Shown piece by piece: positions 32,979 through 42,954 of a stretch of DNA of 64,000 nucleotides; position 1 is the first letter of the stretch, and every line of letters begins with the position of its first letter. The stretch comes from Abelmoschus esculentus. Taxonomy: Eukaryota; Streptophyta; Magnoliopsida; Malvales; Malvaceae. A model generated the notes under the pieces. It was not told the DNA's origin. It made no database searches and saw nothing but the letters and a program-made list of their open reading frames with translations. A program made the position numbers and the translations under genes. The DNA lies in contig JAUCBN010000038.1 of the NCBI GenBank assembly GCA_035048815.1, positions 11,560,001-11,624,000 on the forward strand, in the 5' to 3' direction.

Positions 32979-33222
32979 CTACACGTAAATAAGGGAGATT
33001 TTGTGTCCAACCGTGCGTGGTAGTGCCGCCTACACGTAAACAAGGGTGACTTTGTGTCCGACCGTGCGTGTAGAGCTTGCCTATATGTAGACAAGGGTGA
33101 CTTTGTGTCCGACCGTGCATATAGTTGACCCATACGTAAAGAAGGGTGACTTTGTGACCAACCGTGCGTAGTGGGCGATAACATGTATACAAGGGAGACT
33201 AAGTGTCCGATCGATGCATGTT
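32979..33222 (+). other. tandem hairpin array in Tekay LTR G
   Basis: Five units have a pitch of about 51 nt. Stems are CTACACG/CGTGGTAG (unit 1, imperfect), CTACACG/CGTGTAG (33030-33073), CTATATG/CATATAG (33081-33124), CCATACG/CGTAGTGG with one bulge (33130-33174) and AACATG/CATGTT (33180-33222). The loops share AAGGGTGACTTTGTGTCC and GACCGTG. Stems differ between units but stay paired. Confidence 0.75.
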
Positions 33223-33939
33223 GAGAAAAGGATTCGTGTATTCGGTGAACTTAAGGTTCACATTAAGTGGTCACTAGAAAGCCAATATACATACATGAAA
33301 TTGAGAAAAGGTTTGAGCATCATTCATAAATTGTTTTGATAAGGTTATGTGAACTCAAGGATGCAAATGATTTAATGAATTTGGGCATGAAATATTAGCA
33401 TGCATGGTTTAATAAAGTATTGCAAATTATGGTTTCAATAAGGTTTTAAATAGATGCATTGATGATCTTTTGTGGAGCTACCTCACTAAGCATATTTGCT
33501 TAAGCTCTCTTTTCATCTTTGTAGAAAAATAAGGGCTCTTGGAGCTTCGTTCGAGGCAAGGAAACCAAGGGGAAAATCACATTGAATTTGGTATGTTTTT
33601 GGCAAATAAATTGGGCAAGGCAATGTATAACACAATCTATAGGGGACATATGTACTTAGGCTTTGGTTTATGATGTAATAAAACCATTTTTGATTGAATG
33701 TTAATGGTTGAACTTTTGTTATGTTTGAATTGATGATGCATGAAAGTAGCAAGTTTGTTATGTTGCTATACAATCTTTAGGAAGCATGCCTATAGGTCTC
33801 CTTGTGATCTTTTCTGATGTTTGAGGTGTGGTTGTGTTGATGATGATGCCTAGGAATGTTGCATATAGTTTTGGGTTATTAATGTTTATGTTTGGGTGGT
33901 TTAAATGAGCTTAAAACGTCTCGCTCCAATCTTGAAACA

Positions 33940-34125
33940 GGGGGTATCGAAACACCCTGTGGCAGTATCGATACTCCTATGCCTATTTGAGCATCTGTAC
34001 CGAATCAGGGTTCGGTACCAAATACTACTGAAATTGTCTGTTCTGAAACACTTTATGGCCTGTTTCGAAACAGGTGATGTGTTCCGAAACACTCCAAGGG
34101 CTATTTCGAAACACCTGGCTTAAAA
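33940..34125. repeat. GTWTCGAWAC palindrome cluster in LTR G
   Basis: GTATCGAAAC, AGTATCGATACT, GTTTCGAAAC and related words recur about seven times. The same position in F (43,520-43,735), D (36,840-37,050 and 55,420-55,630) and E (41,000-41,160 and 48,070-48,240) also has a cluster. Confidence 0.7.
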
Positions 34126-34556
34126 AGGGCAATTCGAGAGTTTTGAATGCATGAAACGTAGGACTTAACTCATAGATGCTAGAACATAAAATTGATTAAT
34201 TAAGATACCTTGTATGATCTGAATTGTATGTTGAATGTGTTAAGCTTGTTTATTTGTTATCCGGTGGATTGATTATGAATATGGTGATGTAAATTAGTTC
34301 CTTATGTTTTTGGTTCCTAATCATGTATGCATTTGATTGATTTACTTATAATGAATGAACTGCGTCCGTCTCTGTCTTACTTGAATTAACTACACATAGG
34401 AGATTAATCGTGCATCTAGGTAAGATAAAATAAATAAATAAAAAGTATAACGTTTTTAGGGTTGTTTATCGAATCGAACCTTCGCGCGTTTGGTTTGGTA
34501 TTCCCCGTGTGACCCATTAGTGTCGGTTTCGTCCAGGCCGGGCTAAGGGGGTTACA

Positions 34557-35708
34557 GAAGCGGCAGAAAAACAATGTGAAAGCCGAGACAGAAGCATGGC
34601 CGCGGAAGAATCTAGTGTGGCAGAACCAACAATGGAGGCGCAAAGAAAGATAAAAATATAGAAAATATTCTGGAAGATACAGTGCACCAATTGGACCAAG
34701 CTAGCGCGCTAAAAGCCCCAGTAAAAGATCAAGCGGGAAAACCCTTCTAAGAAGGCGGCAAAATTGGAAATATCAGATTCCTTGAAGAAGACTTGTTCCC
34801 TACTCCAAGTTGAAGTCTATTTACGAAAGGTTTACCCTAGGTTAAGACTATAAATACCCTAGCCGACCATATTGTCTAGGAGAACCGATTTGTAGAGAAA
34901 ACCCTTCCTCCCTAAGAATTGTACTTACACGATAATATGTTCTAAATTTCTTAGGGATAGGTAAAGGTTTTCGATATTAGTGAGAGGAGATTGATTCTTG
35001 TATCCTTGTTCTTATGCAATAAAATCAAAGTTTGCTTATCCTATTGCCATTCTTTGTTCTTGTATCCAAGCCCCAGAGGGAAGTTTGCAAGTAATCTATT
35101 TATCTAGCATCGAGAGGTGTAGATTCACGAAAGGGATAAGTACGGTGTTGTAGACACTAACTCGGCCTGTACTCCTATGGAGGCACTAGGAGATGAGTTA
35201 AGAGTTTCAGCAGCTAAAAGAAGTGTTGGATTGGTTGGTGGTTATCTTTGATTTACACCGAAAGGTATCGTCAAGGACTGAGCATCAACAGCACTTTAAC
35301 TCAGAGATGAGCTGAACTTTGATACCTTTGCCCAGGAGCAAGAGATTGTCGCGACAGAGGAGCACCAGCGTTGCCGAGGCATTATCTGCAGTACTGTCGA
35401 AGCAGTGTTGTGTGATTGCATTGGACAAGGAGAAGATCAATTGAATCCACTAATTGACGCAACTAGATCCTACCCACTTTCTCTATAATCGTTCTCAACC
35501 CTTTATTTTATGTTTTGTTATTTAAATATTTAGTTAGATAAAACAAATCATCTTATTTGTGTTTTACTTTATTTTCAGGAGCAAGAGAACGAAGGAAGAC
35601 ATATTAAGTATATCAATCCCTGTGGAGATGATACACGATATACTTATCATTTTATTACTTGACGACGTATACACTTGCACTCAAAAAGCGCTTATACCAC
35701 GCCTATCA
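34557..35708 (+). repeat. 3' LTR of element C, second part
   Basis: It resumes with the duplicated GAAGC and matches 26876-28044 to the end CGCCTATCA. It has a TATA box at 34849. D's LTR follows after ACATT. Confidence 0.9.
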
Positions 35709-35928
35709 ACATTCATGGCTTATGGAAGCATGAAATGAATTGCAACAATATGTGGCTATTTGATTTATATTTGATTAAAATGTTGAGCATGATTTTGGTT
35801 CACTTGATGAACATATTATGAGTGCATTATGAGCAATAAATTGACATACATGATTGGAATTGATATTGGCTTAGTGACACTAAATATAGTTACGAATACA
35901 AATGATATGTCATTAGGATTAAGTACAC

Positions 35929-35935
35929 TATAAAG
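35929..35935 (+). promoter_or_regulatory. TATA box, 5' LTR of D
   Basis: TATAAAG lies 29 nt before the first hairpin stem. The 3' LTR counterpart at 54573 is 28 nt before its first stem. Confidence 0.55.
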
Positions 35936-35957
35936 ATTATGAGAATAATGATGTTGC

Positions 35958-36149
35958 CTACATGTAAACAAGGATGACTTTATGTCCAACCGTGCATGTA
36001 GAGCTTGCCTATATGTAAATAAGGGTGACTTTGTGTCTGACCGTGCATATAGTTGACCCATACGTAAACAAGGGTGACTTTATGTTCGACCGTGCGTAGT
36101 GGGGGTAACATGTATACAAGGGTGACTATGTGTCCGACCGATGCGTGTT
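35958..36149 (+). other. tandem hairpin array in 5' LTR of D
   Basis: Four units: CTACATG/CATGTAG (35958-36001), CTATATG/CATATAG (36009-36052), CCATACG/CGTAGTGG (36058-36102) and AACATG/CGTGTT with a U-G wobble (36107-36149). The first stem differs from that in D's own 3' LTR and in G (CTACACG/CGTGTAG) by a paired change. Confidence 0.75.
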
Positions 36150-37616
36150 GAAACCAAGTGTCTCTAATTATGATGAGGAATCCAAGTATTCGGTGAGCCA
36201 AAGGTTCACAACAAGTTGTCACTAGAATGCCAATATGCATAATACATGAAATAATTTGGTTATATAGATGAGCATGATTTGATCAAGCATAATTTGATTT
36301 AGCATGAAAAGTGCAAGTGATGGTTTTAAATATTTTTTAAATGTTGCATTGACGAATTTGTGGTTAGAGCTACCTCAGTAAGCATGTTTTGCTTAAGCTC
36401 TTTTTTCATCTTTACAGAAATATAAAGGCATTAGGGGTGGCATTTGGAGCAAGAGGTCCAAGGGGAAGACTTTACACGTTTTGGTATGATTTGGCAAAAA
36501 TAAGTAGTACTTGGAAATGTGCAAACCTTTTACTTTTTGAGTGTGTTTTGAGTTAGCAAATTAATTGTATAAACAACCTATAAACATGTTTGCTTATTGG
36601 TTTGGTTGAATAATATGTTGTGGAATTTTTCCTTGAAGCATGATTGATTATGTGTGGTCTATGATATTGAGTCAAAGTTAGGGTGCATGCCTATAGATGT
36701 TAGGGGGTGTTGATGGTTGTAATCGAGTGATTAAATAACACATTATGATTAGGGGTTATGCATTTAGCTGATAATGATCATTGATTATGTTTTGGTTGGA
36801 TGCAAACCACTCAAAGTGTCTGAATTTTATTTTGGGAACAAGGGGTATCAAAACACCCTGTGCTGGTATCGATACCCCAAGGCAAAATTTGGGTGGTTCA
36901 AACCATGGTGAGATGCTTTTACCTCACTGGTCATCTGAGTACCGATATTGCCCAAGGCAATATCGATACCCCTGAGCTTTGTTAGGTAATATGGTTACTG
37001 CCACGTCACGGTATCGATACAAGGCTTGGCTATATTGATACCCGACTGAACAATGAGTTTTAGGTGTTGAAATTACATGTTAGTCCCGGATATCTTTCTT
37101 TGTTCAATTATGGTAGCTATAGATGTTATTTTGAGCTAAAATTTCACACGAATGCATAAAGTTGACTTAATTTCATGTTGGCTAACTTAATTTGGACAAG
37201 TCCTTATAATTTGGAATATTTACGTTTTGTTTCCTAATTTCTGAAGCATGTAATTGATGATGTTAGAATACTCCGTTTGGTTTGAAATTTACCGTGAGTG
37301 ATACTTGCATGCTTAATTGAACTTTGATCGAACGAATTTCTACATTGTCAATAGAATTTAAAAGATTTACGTTTTCAGTCCTTGATATACTTATGTGTTT
37401 AATCGAATGCTCGTTTGTGATTGGGATGCTTTCGTACTTGCTTTTCTAAAACCAACACATGTAGGAATTTAATTATGCTTTTCTTAAGACCAACACATGC
37501 ATATCGGGTTTCATGGTTGTTTATCGAATCGAACCTTGTCGGGTTTGGTTCGATATTCCCCGTGTAACCCATTAGAGCCGGTTCCGTTTAGGCCGGGCTA
37601 AGGGGGTTACATTTGG

Positions 37617-37632
37617 TGGTATCAAAGCATGG
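37617..37632 (+). other. primer binding site of D (tRNA-Met type)
   Basis: TGGTATCAAAGCATGG lies five bases after the LTR end. The consensus TGGTATCAGAGC has one G-to-A change. Confidence 0.8.
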
Positions 37633-37797
37633 TTTATTGTGTTTTAAGTGGTGTTTATTTAAAAGATTCAAAGGTTACACATTGTCAATGTCAATACATT
37701 TTTAAATGCCTTACAGGTTTCCCTTGGATCTTTCCTGAATGTAAGTCTAATATGTTTTGATATTATGTTTTATATTGCATGTTTGAAGTTTCTGAGT

Positions 37798-38950
37798 ATG
37801 CCTCTGAGACATGAGATACGAGCTAGTACGGGTATGATCACTGATGGACAAATAAAGGCAAGGCAACTGCTAGGGAAGAGCAGCTTCCTCCTCCACCCGT
37901 GGGTATACCTCCAGTTCCGCAAGGTGACCAATTTAGAGAGTTTGCACCATTCATACAGGCTACGACGGGTGTGTTTCAGGCTGTTGTTGCTGAAGTGCGT
38001 ATTCTTGCTCCTGCCCCTGTTGTTGCTATTACACCAGGGCTACGACTACTTTGCTTGGGTGGTGTTGAGTTCGTGGTTCAGATCCGAGTTCAGCTAAGGA
38101 GTGGTTGGCTAGTACAGAGAGGATCTTAGATTAGATGGAGTGCCTTAATTCTAGGAGGTTGGGATGTGTGGTTTTTTTTCTCCAAGGAGATGCTTATCGT
38201 TGGTGGACTACCACGAAAGCTGGTGTAGCTTTTGGTAACTTGTCTTGGGAGTATTTCAGGACAACTTTTGTGCGGAAGTTTTTGGGTCCATAATATAAGG
38301 ATGCAAGGAAATGAGAGTTCATGTCTTTGGTTCAGGTTTCAATGACGGTGGCAGAATATGAGATACAGTTTGTCCAGATGAGCCACTATACCCCTGAGTT
38401 GGTCCCCACTGATCAGAAAATATGTGATAGGTTCCGGTATGGATAGGATCCTAAGATTAAGATATACTTGTCGACTACCGAGTATATTGAGTTTGATGTG
38501 TTGATGAATAGGGCCAAGGATGTCGAGGAGTCCCTGAGGGAGGCTAGGAAGTCTTCCGATGTTGGTAAGAGGCCTGCTGAGGCCAATGTTCAGAGTAAGT
38601 AGGGTAAGAGGTTCTGTGATATCCGATATAGAGCTGATTGACGCCGAGGTGACTTTGGATGTGGTGGTCGAGCTCAGTAGTGTGGTAGAGGTGGTGGCGA
38701 TGTCCCATTTTGTAATCTGTGTTCTAGGCACCGTCCAAGAGAGTGTTGGTGGGCCACTGGTGCTGGTATGGGTTGTCGATCGAAGGATCACATGAGGCGT
38801 GATTTCCTGAGGTTTACTAGTGAGTGTGGTGATCGTGTTGATGTTGTTCTGGTGCCTGGTAGAAGACGTGGTAAAGGCAGAGGTCCTTTCTTGAGGCAGG
38901 GAGATGGGCGTAAGGCTTATGCTCAGCGTCGGACTCGTAATGCTACATAT
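37798..38950 (+). pseudogene. gag of Tekay element D (decayed)
   Basis: The likely start is MPLRHEIRA at 37798. Recognisable parts in shifting frames are REFAPFIQATTGVFQAV, DAYRWWTTTKAGVAF, WEYFRTTFVRKFLGP, VAEYEIQFVQMSHYTPELVP, and near 38,700-38,810 a degenerate zinc knuckle (FCNLCSRHRPRECW, then CRSKDHMRRDF). This is the order of the Retrotrans_gag domain and zinc knuckle in Tekay elements. Several stops and frameshifts are present. Confidence 0.8.
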
Positions 38951-39319
38951 GTTGTTGTATATACTTTTTCTTTGCAAAATGTACCGTTGTTTTCTTTGAT
39001 AGATTCCAGATCTACGCTTTCTTATGTTTTGAGTAAAGATTCTCATTTGTTGGATGTTCCGGTTGAGGTGTTAGATGTTGGTTTGGTGGTTACAAATTCT
39101 CTGGGTAAAACAGTCACGGTTAAAATGTTGTATAAAAGGGGTTCGTTGGATGTGCAAGGGCATGTCTTTGAGGTTGACTTGATGGAGTTGAATTTCAATG
39201 GTTTTGATTTTATCTTGGGTGTAGACTGGTTGACGGAACACTGGGCAGTGGTAGACTTTGAGAAGAAGAGGGTTACCTTGAGGTTGTTGGATGGTAGTAA
39301 GGTTGTGGTGAAAAGTTAA
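38951..39319 (+). pseudogene. aspartic protease of element D, active-site residue changed
   Basis: The open frame reads PLFSLIDSRSTLSYVLS, DVPVEVLDVGLVVTNSLGKT, then FNGFDFILGVDWLTEHWAVV, the standard Ty3/gypsy protease layout. The catalytic Asp is present (39002-39004), but the motif is D-S-R instead of D-S-G/T-G. That Gly-to-Arg change would be expected to disable it. The frame ends at 39319, just before the RT frame. Confidence 0.8.
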
Positions 39320-39340
39320 TATATTGGATTTTTTTCCAAT

Positions 39341-40440
39341 GTGATTTTGGCTTTACAAGAGGAAAGGATGTTGCAACATGTTGGTATGGCGTATCTAGCC
39401 TATGTGATGAATCCGGGTGTAGGAGATGTTCGGGTGCAAGATATTCGAGCAATGCGAAATTTTCTGGAAGTATTTCCTGAGGAGCTGCTAGGATTACCTC
39501 CCGATCGCAATGTGGAGTTTACTATCGAAACTTATGATGGTACTAATCTGGTGTCTATTGCTCCTTATCTTGTGGCAACTAAGGAGTTGAAAGAACTGAA
39601 GATGCAGTTGCAAGAGTTGATTGACCGAGGTTTTATACGACCGAGTGTGTCACAATAGGGTGTACCTGTGTTGTTTGTGAAAAAGAAAAAGGATGGAACT
39701 ACGAGAATGTGCATTGATTACCGACAATTGAATAAGTTGACCGTGAAGAATAAGTATCCTTTACCGAAGATTGACGATCTGTTTGATCAGTTTCGAGGTG
39801 CAAGTGTATTCTCGAAGATTGATTTGAGATCGGGGTATTATCAGTTGAAAGTAAAGGAGTCTGATGTGTTGAAAACGGCTTTTCGGACAAGCTATGGCCT
39901 CTATGAATTTTTGGTGATGCCGTTTGGTTTGACAAATGCCCCTACTACTTTTATGGATATGGTGAACCGAGTGTTTTATGAATACTTGGACCAATTTGTG
40001 ATAGTATTCATAGATGATATCCTTGTGTATTCACGTATCGAGGAAGATCATGATCGGTATTTGCGGATAGTGTTGCAAGTGTTAAAAGAGAATTAATTGT
40101 TTGCTAAGCTAAGCAAATGTGAGTTTTGGCTAAAGGAAGTGGTGTTTCTTGGTCATGTGGTGTCGGAAAAGGGTATTAGTGTTGATCCGAAAAAGATAGA
40201 AGTTGTTATGGGTTGGAAACAACCAAAATCGGTGTTAGAGGTTCGGAGTTTTCTAGGGTTGGCTAGATACTATTGTAGGTTTGTTGAAGGGTTTTCGAGC
40301 ATTGTTGCTCCTTTGATCAAGCTTTTGCAAAAGAATATTCCTTTTGAAAGAAAAGAAAGTCAACAAAAAAGCTTTCAGTAGTTAAAAGAGGTGTTGACTA
40401 GTGCTTCGGTGTTGGTTCAGTCTGAGTCGGGTAAAGACTT
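39341..40440 (+). pseudogene. reverse transcriptase of element D, three stops, interrupted by E
   Basis: A single reading frame runs from 39341 to 40440, broken only by stops at 39656-39658, 40094-40096 and 40379-40381. Motifs visible are KELKMQLQELIDRGFIRPS, VLFVKKKKDGTTRMCIDYR, the active site VFIDDILVYS (about 40,008-40,035), FLGHVVSEKGISVDPKKIE and SFLGLARYYCRFVEGFS. Catalytic residues are intact. The frame is cut inside the RNase H region by element E after GACTT and resumes at 50915. Confidence 0.9.
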
Positions 40441-41940
40441 TGTAACCCCCTTAGCTCGGCCTAGACGGAACCGTCACTAACGGGTTACACGGAGAATATC
40501 GAACCAAACCCATGAAGGTCCAATACAATAAACAACCCTAAAATCGATATATATTTTTTTCTAGATGCATAATTATGTTCCTACGTGTCTTAGTCTCATA
40601 CAAAGCATTAACGGAAGCGAACTGATCACAAACTAGCATCCGGTTAAATACTTTAGTGAATTAAGGACTAAAACATAAAACTTTTAAATTCTAATGATAA
40701 ATTAGAAATTCTTTAAATCAAAATTCAATTAAACATACAAGTATTCTTCTCGGTAAATTTCAAGTCAAACGGAGCATTCTAACATCATCAATTACATGTT
40801 TCACTAATTTAGGGACCAAAATGTAAATCTTTCAAATTACAATGTCTTCGTCCAAATTAAGTTATCCATCTTGAAATTAAATCAACTTTGTGCATCCATG
40901 TGAAATTTCAGCTCAAAATAATATTTGTTGGTACCCTAATTGAACAAAGAATGATATCCGGGACTAAAATAAAATTTCCAACAACTATCAATTTCTGGCA
41001 GCCAAACGTTTCGAAACTTCCCTGAAAGTTTCGAAACTTTTCGCGTCCAGTAACTTTCTAGAATCGAAATTCCCACAAGGTTTCGAAACCTTCCTAAAGG
41101 TTTTGAAACTATTTGGCAAAGGTTTCGGAACCTTCACTAAGGTTTCGAAACTTTGGGTCTGAAACCTAAAAATTTCGTCACCCTAAGTGAACATTCACGA
41201 TTCAATACACAATCATTAATCACTGTCAACTATATGCATAAGTCCTAAGCATAATTAACAACATATAACGTATGATTATCAACGTCAAGAACATCAAACA
41301 AACTATAGGCATGTTACCTAGAACATAATTAAAATCATAACGATCATGTAAGTACATGCTTCAACAATCCAAACAATACCATAGTCCATCAATTAACAAT
41401 CAAGCAACATAGGTCTTATTTCAACATAAACCAAAGTCAAAGTTCATACTCCTCACATAGGTTGGGTTTACACATTGTCAAGCCCCAACTTATTTGTCAA
41501 AACATACAAAATTTGAAGTAACCTTTCCCCTTGGTTTCCTTCCTCCGAATGTAGTCCTGAGTGCCTTTATTTTTCTGCAAGGATGAAAAGAGAGCTTAAG
41601 AAAACATGCTTAGTGAGGAAGCTCTACACAAGATCATCAATACATCTATTTAAAACCATAATGAAACCATAATTTACAATGCATCACTAAATCATGCATG
41701 CTATCATTTCATGTTCATGTTCATTAAATCAAATGCTTCCTTGAGTTTGCATAACCTTATCAAAACAATTCATGAATGATGCATAATGTCCTCTTTAAAT
41801 TCATGTATGTATATTGGTATTCTAGTGACCACTTATTATGAACCTTGAGTTCACTGAATACACGGATCCACTGTTAGAGACCATTAGTCTCGTCATGACA
41901 CGAAGTCTCCATTGACATGACACCAAGTCACCATTGACAT
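40441..41940 (-). repeat. 3' LTR of element E, truncated
   Basis: It matches 47506-49010 of the other LTR, then is joined to integrase sequence at about 41,940. The junction is inside a 22-bp tandem repeat (TGACACCAAGTCACCATTGA) and shares GACA/GACC microhomology. The TATA box and hairpin region of the LTR are lost. Confidence 0.85.
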
Positions 41941-42954
41941 GACCAATTTAAATCAGCATAGGACTTTTGCCTATCCGAAGCTTCCTTAAGTTTAGTACAT
42001 ATAAACTTAACCTTCTCATCCGTATCTTTTAACACTTGAGGCAAAGAAACATACTGCTGTCCAACTTCCTTCCAACACAGAGGTGTACGATACTTACGCC
42101 CATACAAAGCTTCAAATGGTGCCATCTGTACACTTGTCGGAGAACTATTATTATAAGCAAACTTTACCAACGACAACTGCTTCTCCCAAAAACCTTGAAA
42201 CTCGATGATACAATACCTCAACATATCTTCCAAAGTCTGAATAACATGCTAAGACTGACAATCCGTCTATGGATGATAAGCTGTACTAAAGCTAAGCCTC
42301 ATACCCAAAGCAGCCTGCAAACTCGTCCAGAACTTAGATGTGAACTGCGGATCTCTATCCGATATGATCGATTTAGGCACACCATGTAACCTTACCACCT
42401 CAGAAACATACAACTCCGCCAACCTATCCATGGAATACATCGTATGCACGGTAAAAAAATATGCACACTTCGTAAATCTATCAACAATCACCCATATGGA
42501 ATCCTTTTTGGATGACGTTAAAGGCAACCCCGTCACAAAATCAATGGTAACTCTCTCCCACTTCCATTTCGGCACTTGAACCGGCTGCAACAACCCTGCA
42601 GGAAACTGATGTTCAGCTTTCACCTGCTGACACACCATACAACGAGATACAAACTCCGTCACATCTTTCTTTAAACCAACCCAAAAGTACACACTTTTGA
42701 GATCTCTATACATCTTCATACTACCCGGATGTATAACAAACGGACTAGTATGAGCTTCCGCCAAGATAGCTTGCCTCAACTCCTGATCATCCGGCACCAC
42801 AATCCGACCTCTAAAACACAACACCTCATCATCATCAAAATGATACTCGGTCGGTCTACCCTCAGCAATATCCTCCATAAAAGGTACCAAAGCCTCATCC
42901 ACTAACTGTTTCACCTTGATCATCTCAACCAAGATAGGTTTTACTTGCAACTCT
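41941..42954 (-). pseudogene. integrase of element E (decayed)
   Basis: The minus strand from 42950 to 42267 is open for 227 codons: HTSPFVIHPGSMKMYRDL, FVSRCMVCQQVKAEHQFPAG (HHCC zinc domain), TIDFVTGLPLTSSKKDSIW, SIISDRDPQFTSKFW, RLSFSTAYHP. Then come two stops where T-D-x-Q-S-E is expected, so the catalytic Glu is lost, followed by MEDMLRYCIIEFQG, SVQMAPFEALYGRKYRTPLC and KLKEASDRQKSYADL. The GPY/F region and chromodomain are missing at the LTR junction. Confidence 0.85.

Larger units (their letters stand above)
31200..34556 (+). mobile_element. Tekay-type solo LTR G
   Basis: It is flanked by a perfect duplication GAAGC (31195-31199 and 34557-34561) and is 3,357 bp with no internal region. 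It starts TATAACATCTCG (TG mutated to TA) and ends GGGGGTTACA. Sequence and length agree with D's 3' LTR (3,358 bp). A solo LTR forms by recombination between the two LTRs of a full element. It carries the TATA box, hairpin array and GTWTCGAWAC cluster shared by the family. Confidence 0.9.
26676..35708 (+). mobile_element. Tat-like gag-only element C, complete, with solo LTR G inside its 3' LTR
   Basis: The target duplication ACATT is perfect (26671-26675 and 35709-35713), and the uninterrupted target is seen in D's 3' LTR at about 54,354. The layout is LTR 26676-28044, tRNA-Asp-type primer site, a gag-like ORF, non-coding block, polypurine tract, and 3' LTR 31001-35708 interrupted by G. There is no pol and no accessory ORF. 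It is therefore non-autonomous and would need enzymes from a related element. Confidence 0.9.
35709..37611 (+). repeat. 5' LTR of D, second part
   Basis: It starts with the duplicated ACATT and runs to GGGGGTTACA, matching 54,354-56,179 of the 3' LTR. A TATA box lies at 35929, a hairpin array at 35958-36149 and a GTWTCGAWAC cluster at about 36,840-37,050, including the perfect 12-bp palindrome GGTATCGATACC at 36865. Confidence 0.9.

Noticed and set aside
32849..33192. Minus-strand frames of 80-111 codons with a repeated 17-residue peptide in LTR G (similar at 35816-36240 and 54534-54800)
   Set aside because: They arise because the hairpin array has a 51-nt period, a multiple of three. They lie antisense in an LTR and have no other support.
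32979..33222. Regular short repeats resembling a CRISPR array
   Set aside because: This is plant DNA inside an LTR. The units are degenerate throughout, with no constant repeat and unique spacer pattern and no cas genes.
37617..37632. tRNA-like TGGTATCA sequences (also at 15424, 20090 and 56528)
   Set aside because: They are retroelement primer sites complementary to tRNA ends; no tRNA cloverleaf surrounds them.
38339..39046. 235-codon minus-strand frame rich in Ser and Thr
   Set aside because: It is antisense to the gag and protease of element D; the plus strand carries the recognisable motifs.
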